Source of the DNA: an uncultured Bacteroidota bacterium
GTDB taxonomy: Bacteria > Bacteroidota > Bacteroidia > NS11-12g > UBA955
Assembly (NCBI GenBank): GCA_903959115.1
Contig: CAJBVU010000255.1
Location: 1-6,339 of the forward strand
Direction of reading: 5' to 3'
Length of the DNA stretch: 6,339 nucleotides
A model generated the notes under the pieces. The model saw only the letters and a list, made by a program, of their open reading frames with translations. It did not search any database and was not told where the DNA came from. A program made the translations under genes and the position numbers. Of the stretch, positions 1-6,339 are shown piece by piece. How positions within the stretch are numbered: the first letter of the stretch is position 1; the number at the start of each line of letters is the position of its first letter.

Positions 1-458
1 CCATGGACGGACATCCATTGAACATTTTTGTTTTAATACCCTTGCTGATCGTTGCCGCGTTACTGGGCGATAATACCAATTATTTCATTGGCTCCAAACT
101 CGGCATCAAGGTGTTTGACCTCAAGTGGAAACTCCTCAAACGCGAATACCTCGAGCAAACCGAGGCGTTTTACGAAAAACATGGTGGATACACCCTCATC
201 ATGGCGCGATTTGTTCCCATCGTGAGGACATTTGCTCCTTTTGCGGCCGGACTTGGCTCAATGACATACAAAAAGTTTATTGGCTATTGCATTGCCGGAG
301 CGGTACTTTGGGTGACAAGCATCACCACGCTAGGGTATTTATTGGGATCCATTCCCTGGGTGCACGACCACTTTGAAACCGTAGTTTTCGGGATCATCGG
401 CATATCGATTTTACCCATCCTTTTCAATGCGGTGAAAGCAAAGTTGAAAAAGAAATAA
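1..458 (+). CDS. DedA/VTT-family integral membrane protein, C-terminal part (5' end outside window)
   Basis: The visible protein (counted from the Met at base 3, 151 residues) carries the DedA (SNARE-associated/VTT) signature: AALLGDNTNYFIG at 18-30, then FYEKHGG (56-62), ARFVPIVRTFAPFAAG (68-83) with the conserved arginines 69 and 75, and the GAVLW helix (99-103). Hydrophobic segments lie at about 6-27, 63-83, 92-116 and 122-142, and the protein ends in a basic KAKLKKK tail. Family members usually have about 200-220 residues with some 50-60 before the GD motif, so the Met at base 3 is most likely internal and the gene starts upstream. Known DedA proteins sit in the inner membrane; some act in proton-dependent homeostasis and some recycle undecaprenyl phosphate or other lipids. 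Which role applies here cannot be read from the sequence. aroE follows after 34 bp on the same strand. Confidence 0.88.
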   Translation, partial: MDGHPLNIFVLIPLLIVAALLGDNTNYFIGSKLGIKVFDLKWKLLKREYLEQTEAFYEKHGGYTLIMARFVPIVRTFAPFAAGLGSMTYKKFIGYCIAGAVLWVTSITTLGYLLGSIPWVHDHFETVVFGIIGISILPILFNAVKAKLKKK

Positions 459-492
459 TCCAAGCCATCGCTCAACAACCCAGTTTCACGCC

Positions 493-1329
493 ATGACATC
501 TGCCAAAGCTTTTCGTTTGGGATTGATTGGTCACCCCGTTTCCCATTCCAAATCACCCGAGATCTTTCGGGAAAAATTTGATCGCGAGGGATTTCCCAAT
601 GCGTCGTATGAGCTGTTCGATTTGCCCAATTTAGAAAATTTTGGGGACTGGATTAAACAACAAGCCAACGCCGATATTCCTTTGCTCGGGTTCAACGTCA
701 CCGTCCCGCACAAAACGCAAATCATTCCGTTTTTAACCACGATTTCAGCGGAGGCCCAAGCGATACAGGCCGTGAATACTGTCGTGGTTTCTCGCGACCC
801 AATCACCCAAGAAATTCAACTCCACGGTCACAATACCGATGTAGATGGGTTTGCAAAATCGCTGGAAATCGGGGACGAAATGAGGATCGAAAAATTAAAT
901 CCACAGAGTGCTTTGCAAACTATTTTGGATCCAGCGATCACTCAAGCCATCGTCCTTGGAAACGGAGGCAGTGCCAAGGCGGTACGACATATCCTAAACC
1001 GACAAAACATACCCCATTTTACGCTACACAGAGGTCGTATTTTGGAGACCAACACCCCGCTCAACGAGCTCCAAATCCCATCCCACACGTTAATTATTCA
1101 AACAACCCCCGTTGGCATGTGGCCTAACATCGAAGCGCATATTGAATTTCCTTTCCACCAATTATACCCAACACACGTCGTGATTGATTTGATATATAAC
1201 CCCGCCCAAACTACCTTTATGCAAAAATGCGAAGAAAGGGGCGCCATCACCCTCAACGGACAAACCATGCTAAACGCGCAAGCTGAAACCGCTTGGCAAT
1301 TATTCAAATCGGCCCTCTCAACCCCCTAA
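493..1329 (+). CDS. aroE: Shikimate dehydrogenase (NADP+)
   Basis: Reduces 3-dehydroshikimate to shikimate with NADPH, the fourth step of the chorismate pathway, in the cytosol. Of 278 residues, the N-terminal substrate domain shows GHPVSHSKSP (13-22; Ser19 and Ser21 match the shikimate-binding serines), NVTVPHK (68-74; Lys74 is the catalytic lysine), Asn95 in AVNTV, and HNTD (113-116; Asp116 is the catalytic aspartate). The nucleotide domain has the glycine-rich loop GNGGSAKAV (156-164), then TTPVGMWP (204-211) and DLIYNP (232-237). The closing helix GQTMLNAQAETAW (256-268) carries Gln263, which contacts substrate in the family. The NADP-selective NRT motif reads HRG (179-181), keeping the arginine. 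A linker of about 24 residues (127-150) between the domains makes it slightly long. The ATG at 493 places the first strand at the usual distance; there is no Shine-Dalgarno, as is normal in Bacteroidota. Only 16 bp separate it from the peptidase gene. Confidence 0.95.
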   Translation: MTSAKAFRLGLIGHPVSHSKSPEIFREKFDREGFPNASYELFDLPNLENFGDWIKQQANADIPLLGFNVTVPHKTQIIPFLTTISAEAQAIQAVNTVVVSRDPITQEIQLHGHNTDVDGFAKSLEIGDEMRIEKLNPQSALQTILDPAITQAIVLGNGGSAKAVRHILNRQNIPHFTLHRGRILETNTPLNELQIPSHTLIIQTTPVGMWPNIEAHIEFPFHQLYPTHVVIDLIYNPAQTTFMQKCEERGAITLNGQTMLNAQAETAWQLFKSALSTP

Positions 1330-1345
1330 GCACAATCCATCAATC

Positions 1346-4300
1346 ATGAATCCAACAGCAAGCCAACGCAAACCTTACGGGCTATTTTTATTAATTACCG
1401 CGGGTATTTTTTTGTTGCAATCCTGTGTGAGTCATCGCATTTACAGTAAAAATCAAAGCGAAAAAGACATCGAAACAACCACAGAAGACGATAACAATCC
1501 CTTCTATATTGCGCCGTTTCAAACCAGTGCGGAGAAGGTTTGGGATTTGATCCATACCGATTTGGCATTGAATGTTCATTTTGATTCTTCCTCCATCGAT
1601 GGATATGCAACCCTAACCCTCAAACCCCATTTTTATAGCCAGGACAGCCTGGTTTTGGATGCTGTAAATATGGAAATCTATGAAGTGTTGACACATATCG
1701 AGGAGAGCAAGAGTGGAGTGAATGGTTCAAACGTGTTCATCCCACCGCCAACCCGACTTAAATTCAATTATCGACAAAATAAGAAGCTGGTGGTTTATTT
1801 CAACGAAGTCATCACCCCAAACCAGCCGGTTTCCATAAGAATTCAGTACAGCGCCACACCAGGGAAAAAGATACCTCTATCCTATGAGGCATGGGCCTCG
1901 CAAAACCCTGAAAAGGTAGGCGGAAACGAAAAGGATTCCATATGGATCAACACGGAGCACGAACCCATTTCGGATGATATTGGCATGTATTTCATCAACG
2001 CCGACGGGAAAAACCCTACCAAACCCACACAAATGTGGACGCAAGGCGAACCCCAAAGCAATTGTCATTGGTTCCCCACTTTGGACGCCCCCAACCAAAA
2101 GCACACGCAGAGAATCAGCATCACTTTTCCCGGGAAGATGCAGAGTTTGAGTAACGGCAAATTGACGTCATCTGTGGACATGTATGGCAACAATGGAATT
2201 CATTTGCGAACAGACGTATGGGTCCAAAACAAACCTCATGCGCCCTATTTAACGATGTTGGCCGTGGGAAACTGGGTTCGCGTAAAAGACTCCTTGCCTT
2301 GGCCCATCGATCCAAATTTGAGAAAAAAAGAAACCCTGCCCATCGAATATTTGGTCGAGCCCCAATTCAAAGACGATGCGAAAATGATTTTTGGCAACAC
2401 GCCCGAAATGATTCAATTTTTCAGCCAATACACCGGGGTGAAATATCCGTGGGACAAATACAGTCAAGTGGTGGTGAGAGATTTTGTGAGCGGCGCCATG
2501 GAAAACACGTCGGCCACGGTGCATATGGAGCAGTTGCAGCACGACAAATACGATCACATCGACGATACCTACGAAGATTACATTTCGCATGAGCTTTTTC
2601 ATCAGTGGTTTGGGGATTACGTAACCGCCGAAAACTGGTCGGACCTCACCTTGAACGAGAGCTTTGCCACCTATGGCGAATACCTTTGGCGCGAGTTCAA
2701 ATACGGCAAAAGTAATGCGAATCAATGGCTTTACATCACGGAGAAGAGCATTTACAATCGAGGAGGTTACAATCCGTTACTGAAACATCACTATACAAAT
2801 ATCAACCAGCAGTTCGATGGGGTTCGATACCAAAAAGGAGCCTGTATTTTACATCTTTTGAGGCAGTTTATTGGCGACGATGCGTTTCGTACTTCGATGA
2901 AGCGATACCTAGAAACCTTTGCATTTAAGAGCGCTGAGGTGGATGATTGGCGACAAATCATAGAAGAAGTGACGGGCATGGACATGAAACCTTTCTTCAA
3001 TGTTTGGTATAAGTCGGATATCGCGAAAGCCAACCTCAGCATTGGGTTAAAAACGATACAATCGAATACCCAAGATTCTTCACTGTCATCGAATACGAAC
3101 TATTCAATCACCGCATCATTCAGTACATTTATCAGTAAAGGAAAAGTCCCTTTTCAGCAATATTTCCAACCGGGATTCAAAATCAGGGTGAATTATGTCA
3201 CCAACGGCGAGGCGCATCAAATCGAAATTCCGCTGGGCTTCTGCGATGGCGAGCACGCAATCTCCATGGGGAACATCAAACCCACCCAAATCGTTGTAGA
3301 CCCCACTGTTTATTTGCCTTTGGTTCAAATTCAATACGCAATTCCACATATTAGTGAAACGCCGCGATCCACTGAGCTGTACGAAATGTTCCTTGCGGCG
3401 GCGGGCTACTCTGCTGATGTGATTCGTGAAAAGAGCAAATCCATCCGCGCGGTCAATCTCTCTCACAATTATGATTTTGCCACTGTACCTACCAAACCAA
3501 ACGATGCTACTTCGGCCATCAATTTAGCACGCATCACGAATCGACAATCTCACCCGGGAAATAGCCAGACATCATCTTTGACCGACACGAGTTTCACGAG
3601 GCCAATGTTGATTGACGTGATTGAAACTTTATTGGCTTCCAATGACAATTCCTGCGTTCATTTTGGCTTTGACTTATTGAATAGTATCACAGTGAGCAAT
3701 TTCGGCAAATTGCAAAATAGCCAAGATTTCCAATACGAATCAGCCTTTGGTCACTTAGATATTCCCACCATTGATCGAATGAAAAAAATCATACTTCATC
3801 AAGTGAACAACCCACTTTTGGAGAGCACTAATCAAACGGATCTGTTACCAAGTTTTAAACACTCTATTTATTTTGAGAGAAAAATGATCGGAAACGATTG
3901 GCAACCAAAAAGCGACATGCAATCTTCGGTAACCGCCTCAGAAGCAGAACAGTTATGGCAAATGAGAAACAACGAAAGCCCATATAAATTGGGACAGATC
4001 ATAATCGATTATATGGGCTGTCCCATTTCCAACCCTAACAACAAAAATGAAATGGGATTTGGCGTTTTTCAGCGCGACCCTTGGCTAGCATGGACTCAGG
4101 AGATGATTAAAGCGCCAAGTCCAAAACTGCGATTGATTTGGGCCGTCGCAATTGACCTGAGGATATTGAACTCAGGAGAAAGATATTTTGATTTCTCCGG
4201 CGCTCCACAAACCTATGTAATCAATAAACTCAGCGATGAAGCCAAGTTGGCAGAATGGAAAACTTTCACCTTAGCTGTAATAACAAAAGGGGAATTTGAC

Positions 4301-4624
4301 GTGCCCACTGCAATCGAATTCCTTCATGATTATGACCAATCAATATTGGATTCAATGCTATGCCCAATCCTCTGGGCCAACATGAAGCAAATTGCGGACA
4401 GTGAGAAAACTACCCAAAGCGATCCGAAGATCTATCAAACTTGGCTCACAGCCTTACGATGGTGCACCCGAAATCAATACGACGCACTCATCACCATGGA
4501 AAATGTGGCTAAAGACTTGGGAACAAGATTATCGGAACAAGATTATCGCACCAACGGTTATTCCATGGCAATGGTGAACTGCCTGAAGGAAATCCATAGC
4601 CCCGTGGTCGTTCCGACGAAATAA
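1346..4624 (+). CDS. M1-family zinc metallopeptidase (aminopeptidase), predicted lipoprotein, with long C-terminal extension
   Basis: Predicted to remove N-terminal residues from peptides in the periplasm or at the envelope. The 1092-residue protein begins with a signal peptide (hydrophobic 11-24) ending in lipobox LQSC, so Cys27 would be lipidated. The following residues VSHRI lack the acidic or Gln-Lys-Asp type signal linked to surface export in Bacteroidota, which favours a periplasm-facing location (inference). Residues 65-310 form the M1 N-terminal beta domain, including WTQGEPQSNCHWFPTLDAPN (231-250). Catalytic domain: GAMEN (383-387), HELFH (415-419) and Glu438, i.e. HExxH-x18-E zinc ligands, and Tyr495 in RYQKGA as the transition-state tyrosine. 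All catalytic residues are present. Residues about 562-657 look like the M1 beta-sandwich ending in VVDPTVYLP. I do not recognise residues 660-1092; they make the protein longer than most M1 enzymes. The last about 30 residues are set by a 14-bp tandem repeat. The natural substrate is unknown. Confidence 0.93.
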   Translation: MNPTASQRKPYGLFLLITAGIFLLQSCVSHRIYSKNQSEKDIETTTEDDNNPFYIAPFQTSAEKVWDLIHTDLALNVHFDSSSIDGYATLTLKPHFYSQDSLVLDAVNMEIYEVLTHIEESKSGVNGSNVFIPPPTRLKFNYRQNKKLVVYFNEVITPNQPVSIRIQYSATPGKKIPLSYEAWASQNPEKVGGNEKDSIWINTEHEPISDDIGMYFINADGKNPTKPTQMWTQGEPQSNCHWFPTLDAPNQKHTQRISITFPGKMQSLSNGKLTSSVDMYGNNGIHLRTDVWVQNKPHAPYLTMLAVGNWVRVKDSLPWPIDPNLRKKETLPIEYLVEPQFKDDAKMIFGNTPEMIQFFSQYTGVKYPWDKYSQVVVRDFVSGAMENTSATVHMEQLQHDKYDHIDDTYEDYISHELFHQWFGDYVTAENWSDLTLNESFATYGEYLWREFKYGKSNANQWLYITEKSIYNRGGYNPLLKHHYTNINQQFDGVRYQKGACILHLLRQFIGDDAFRTSMKRYLETFAFKSAEVDDWRQIIEEVTGMDMKPFFNVWYKSDIAKANLSIGLKTIQSNTQDSSLSSNTNYSITASFSTFISKGKVPFQQYFQPGFKIRVNYVTNGEAHQIEIPLGFCDGEHAISMGNIKPTQIVVDPTVYLPLVQIQYAIPHISETPRSTELYEMFLAAAGYSADVIREKSKSIRAVNLSHNYDFATVPTKPNDATSAINLARITNRQSHPGNSQTSSLTDTSFTRPMLIDVIETLLASNDNSCVHFGFDLLNSITVSNFGKLQNSQDFQYESAFGHLDIPTIDRMKKIILHQVNNPLLESTNQTDLLPSFKHSIYFERKMIGNDWQPKSDMQSSVTASEAEQLWQMRNNESPYKLGQIIIDYMGCPISNPNNKNEMGFGVFQRDPWLAWTQEMIKAPSPKLRLIWAVAIDLRILNSGERYFDFSGAPQTYVINKLSDEAKLAEWKTFTLAVITKGEFDVPTAIEFLHDYDQSILDSMLCPILWANMKQIADSEKTTQSDPKIYQTWLTALRWCTRNQYDALITMENVAKDLGTRLSEQDYRTNGYSMAMVNCLKEIHSPVVVPTK
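4520..4547 (+). repeat. Perfect 14-bp tandem duplication inside the 3' end of the peptidase gene
   Basis: GGAACAAGATTATC occurs at 4520-4533 and again directly at 4534-4547 without a mismatch. Because 14 is not a multiple of 3, the first copy is read as GTRL(S) and the second, shifted by two bases, as EQDYR. With a single copy the frame would leave the present one after Ser1063 and stop at the TAG now at 4597-4599, giving about 1079 instead of 1092 residues with a different tail. The repeat is directly visible; that it arose by duplication is inference. Confidence 0.9.
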
Positions 4625-4723
4625 CCCGCATCAAGAGAGGCGAGCCCCATTGTCTTGGCCCGATACTGAGACCCGATCGCAGAGGAAAGAATCAGTAAAA
4701 CTGCCATATTTCATTCAATGATA

Positions 4724-4744
4724 AATGTCAGCGTTTTTGACATT
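4724..4744. repeat. Perfect inverted repeat AATGTCA-N7-TGACATT between the peptidase gene and feoA
   Basis: Seven-base arms at 4724-4730 and 4738-4744 are exact reverse complements around a GCGTTTT spacer. The repeat lies 99 bp after the peptidase stop and 102 bp before the feoA start. It could be an operator for a dimeric regulator or a weak transcription terminator: the stem has only two G/C pairs and no uninterrupted T-run follows (the next T-rich stretch is TATTTATTT at 4751-4759). The sequence does not decide between these. Confidence 0.5.
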
Positions 4745-4809
4745 CCTACCTATTTATTTCGCGGCATAACCAATAAAACAGGCCCTTTTTCCATCGGATA
4801 AACTAAAAC

Positions 4810-4840
4810 TTGTTTGTTATTTAAAATCATTCTAAATTTG
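4810..4840 (+). promoter_or_regulatory. Bacteroidota-type promoter for feoAB
   Basis: TAAATTTG at 4833-4840 matches the Bacteroidota -7 element TAnnTTTG exactly. A TTG at 4810-4812 lies 20 bp upstream of it, within the usual range for the -33 element; a second TTG at 4814-4816 (16-bp spacer) is a poorer candidate. Only six bases separate the -7 element from the feoA ATG, so transcription should begin at about 4844-4847, at or just before the start codon. Confidence 0.72.
4819..4837. promoter_or_regulatory. Operator-like 19-bp near-palindrome over the feoAB promoter
   Basis: ATTTAAAATCATTCTAAAT is symmetric about C4828 with 8 of 9 base pairs matching (the mismatch is A4824/C4832). It covers the promoter spacer and the first five bases of the -7 element, so a bound protein would block RNA polymerase. 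The 9-1-9 layout and length resemble Fur and DtxR/IdeR/MntR sites, and the downstream genes take up Fe(II), which fits an iron-responsive repressor. The regulator itself is not in the window, and AT-richness makes chance palindromes likelier here. Confidence 0.5.
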
Positions 4841-4846
4841 TAGCAC

Positions 4847-5089
4847 ATGGAAGCCACCGCCGACTTGTTAAAAGAGGGACAAAAAGCCACAATTGCGGGT
4901 CTAAAAGACAGCGATTTTTCCCAGAAATTGGCAGAAATGGGCTGCGTTCCAGGAACCGAAATTGTTAGACTTTATCAGTCGTCTGGTGGAAATACAATTG
5001 CTTTTCGGATTGACACGTATCTTTTGGGTTTACGAAAAGAAGAGGCCAATCAAATTGAAGTAACCATCTTGGAATTGGATCCCGCATGA
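4847..5089 (+). CDS. feoA: Ferrous iron transport protein A (FeoA)
   Basis: An 80-residue, SH3-like cytosolic protein that works with FeoB in Fe(II) uptake. The family pattern is clear: LLKEGQKATIAGL (7-19), KLAEMGCVPGTEI (27-39) with the conserved L-x-x-M-G-x-x-PG core, and GLRKEEANQIEV (61-72) at the C-terminal strand. The length is typical for a single FeoA domain. ATG at 4847 is the natural start, because the next Met (31) lies inside the conserved core. There is no room for a ribosome binding site between the predicted transcription start and this ATG, so translation is probably leaderless. The TGA stop overlaps the feoB ATG (ATGA at 5086-5089), consistent with translational coupling. 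Confidence 0.93.
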   Translation: MEATADLLKEGQKATIAGLKDSDFSQKLAEMGCVPGTEIVRLYQSSGGNTIAFRIDTYLLGLRKEEANQIEVTILELDPA

Positions 5090-6339
5090 GTTTCCCTAGC
5101 AGTTTCGCCCTCGTTGGTAATCCGAACTGCGGAAAATCCACCTTATTCAACCGATTAACCGGGCTCACTCAAAAAACTAGCAATTTACCTGGTACTACGG
5201 TTGAGGCGATGCATGGCGAAATCAAGGTTGGACAGAAAACTATCCAGCTTTTGGATTTACCCGGCATTTATAGCCTTTATACCAAATCTGAGGATGAAGG
5301 ATTGGTCGTTAAGCATTTGATTCGGACGGACAACGACAAACCCGAGGCCATCATTTTTGTGATGGACGCCTCCAATCTTCGTCGGAACCTGCTCTTGTTT
5401 AGTCAAGTGGCTGAACTGCAAATCCCCTGTGCTTGTGTGTTGACGATGACGGATACTGCGGTTCGCAGAGGTATCGACATCGACCTCCTCGCGCTGCAAG
5501 CAGCGCTCGGAGTCCCTTGCATCGCATTCAATCCCCGGAAAGAAAAAAACATTGGCTGCGTAGTATCACTTTTCAGTGCCACCGCGAAACCCAACTTCAT
5601 AGGTGCGCCAACCCAACTCCCACAACGACTTCAAGAATATCAACAAGGCACAAAAATTCAAGGCCTGAGCGAAGAAACCCTCCGCCGTTATATCTCCATT
5701 GAAGAAGTAATAAAAAAATGTACCACCAAACGGCCCGTGGGACTCAAAAGTCTGACGTTAAAAATCGACCGTTTAACAACCCACAAATGGGGTGGCTATT
5801 TCATATTTGCAGCCATCATGATGGTTCTGTTCCAAGGCGTTTTTAGCCTAGCAAAACTGCCGATGGACCTCATAGGAATGGCATTTCAAACCATCAGCAG
5901 CAGCATCAAATCGTTATTACCCGATGGCCTCGTCTCCAATTTTATTGTGCAAGGCCTCATCGGCGGAATGGAAGGCGTAGTCGTATTCGTCCCCCAAATA
6001 TTCATTCTATTTTTCCTAATCGGCCTGCTCGAAGACAGTGGCTATATGGTCCGTGCGAGTTTTATCACCGATCGCATCATGCGCAAATTGGGATTAAACG
6101 GCCGAAGTATCATCCCCCTCGTTGGTGGTTTTGCCTGCGCCATCCCCAGCATCATGGCCACCCGAAGCATCAAAAGCAAGCGCGAACGACTGGCCACAAT
6201 GATCGTAGTTCCATTGATGAGTTGCAGCGCGCGACTCCCCGTTTACGTATTATTGGTGTCCGTCGCCATTCCCTTTGCCCAATTTTGGGGACCCTTCCAC
6301 GCCCAAACCTTTGTCATCACCTCCGCTTACATGGCTGGC
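5086..6339 (+). CDS. feoB: Ferrous iron transport protein B (FeoB), N-terminal 418 residues (3' end outside window)
   Basis: GTPase-linked Fe(II) permease of the inner membrane. The frame stays open from ATG 5086 to the last base, so the gene is cut by the window edge; FeoB usually has about 700 or more residues. The G domain shows G1 GNPNCGKST (11-19; Asn12 corresponds to the Asn that binds K+ in potassium-activated FeoB proteins), G2 LPGTTVE (34-40), G3 DLPG (57-60), and a variant G4, TMTD (120-123), where NMxD is usual. The G5 region is around NPRKEKNI (149-156). A helical GDI-like linker covers about 175-225. The membrane domain starts near 237 and includes the highly conserved LLEDSGYMVRASF (314-326), GGFACAIPSIMATR (347-360) and SCSARLPVY (379-387). 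The start overlaps the feoA stop by 4 bp and places the P-loop near the N-terminus, as in the family. Confidence 0.95.
   Translation, partial: MSFPSSFALVGNPNCGKSTLFNRLTGLTQKTSNLPGTTVEAMHGEIKVGQKTIQLLDLPGIYSLYTKSEDEGLVVKHLIRTDNDKPEAIIFVMDASNLRRNLLLFSQVAELQIPCACVLTMTDTAVRRGIDIDLLALQAALGVPCIAFNPRKEKNIGCVVSLFSATAKPNFIGAPTQLPQRLQEYQQGTKIQGLSEETLRRYISIEEVIKKCTTKRPVGLKSLTLKIDRLTTHKWGGYFIFAAIMMVLFQGVFSLAKLPMDLIGMAFQTISSSIKSLLPDGLVSNFIVQGLIGGMEGVVVFVPQIFILFFLIGLLEDSGYMVRASFITDRIMRKLGLNGRSIIPLVGGFACAIPSIMATRSIKSKRERLATMIVVPLMSCSARLPVYVLLVSVAIPFAQFWGPFHAQTFVITSAYMAG

Noticed and set aside
3..5. ATG at base 3 as the true start of the DedA-family gene
   Set aside because: Family members carry about 50-60 residues, including the first membrane segments, before the GD motif seen at residues 22-23, so this Met is most likely internal and the gene begins upstream of the window.
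2218..2592. 124-codon + strand frame inside the peptidase gene
   Set aside because: Out-of-frame shadow of conserved M1 sequence; rich in Arg and His with no recognisable motif.
2249..2725. 158-codon open frame on the - strand across the peptidase catalytic domain
   Set aside because: It lies wholly antisense to the conserved GAMEN and HELFH region, whose + strand frame is certain, and its translation resembles no family I know. It is a by-product of codon use on the other strand.
4558..4707. 49-codon - strand frame starting MAVLLILSSAIGS in the gap after the peptidase gene
   Set aside because: The start looks like a short hydrophobic peptide, but it overlaps the peptidase 3' end by 67 bp, has no TAnnTTTG promoter before it, and is short enough to occur by chance.
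4753..4777. TTTATT ... AATAAA inverted repeat in the gap before feoA
   Set aside because: Only six A/T pairs with a 13-base spacer in AT-rich DNA; expected by chance and too weak for a terminator stem.
5433..5702. 89-codon + strand frame inside feoB
   Set aside because: It is out of frame with the well-supported FeoB G domain and GDI region and reads as low-quality Arg/Ser/His-rich sequence.
5712..5718. Run of seven A in feoB, considered as a slippage or programmed frameshift site
   Set aside because: The frame continues normally into the conserved FeoB membrane domain on the far side, and no stimulatory structure or alternative product is evident; a similar A run occurs in the peptidase gene near 3782.

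Overview
The window looks like a piece of a Bacteroidota chromosome. This rests on three things seen in the sequence: none of the starts has a clear Shine-Dalgarno sequence, the one convincing promoter has the Bacteroidota form (TTG, then TAAATTTG, matching TAnnTTTG), and the large secreted peptidase begins with a lipoprotein signal peptide ending LLQSC. The genus cannot be read from the window. All genes are on the + strand.

Layout. Bases 1-458 are the 3' part of a DedA/VTT-family membrane protein gene whose start lies upstream of the window. Shikimate dehydrogenase (aroE, 493-1329) follows after 34 bp. A 1092-residue M1-family zinc metallopeptidase lipoprotein (1346-4624) follows after only 16 bp. 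The tight same-strand packing suggests these three are co-transcribed, although their functions (membrane transport or lipid handling, aromatic amino acid synthesis, envelope peptidase) are not obviously related. A 222-bp non-coding gap (4625-4846) then holds a perfect 7-bp inverted repeat and, right before the next gene, a promoter overlapped by a 19-bp near-palindrome.

The last unit is feoAB, for ferrous iron uptake: feoA (4847-5089) overlaps feoB by 4 bp (ATGA), and feoB (from 5086) runs off the right edge with 418 residues visible. FeoB is the GTPase-gated Fe(II) permease of the inner membrane and FeoA its small SH3-like cytosolic partner. The palindrome over the promoter is where a metal-responsive repressor (Fur or DtxR/MntR type) would be expected to bind, and the promoter sits so close to the feoA ATG that the mRNA is probably leaderless.

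The window is mostly ordinary housekeeping sequence, and I see no clear new defence or mobile system. The points most worth a second look are the 14-bp tandem duplication that sets the reading frame at the end of the peptidase gene, the operator-like palindrome with a leaderless start at feoA, and the roughly 430-residue unrecognised C-terminal region of the peptidase.
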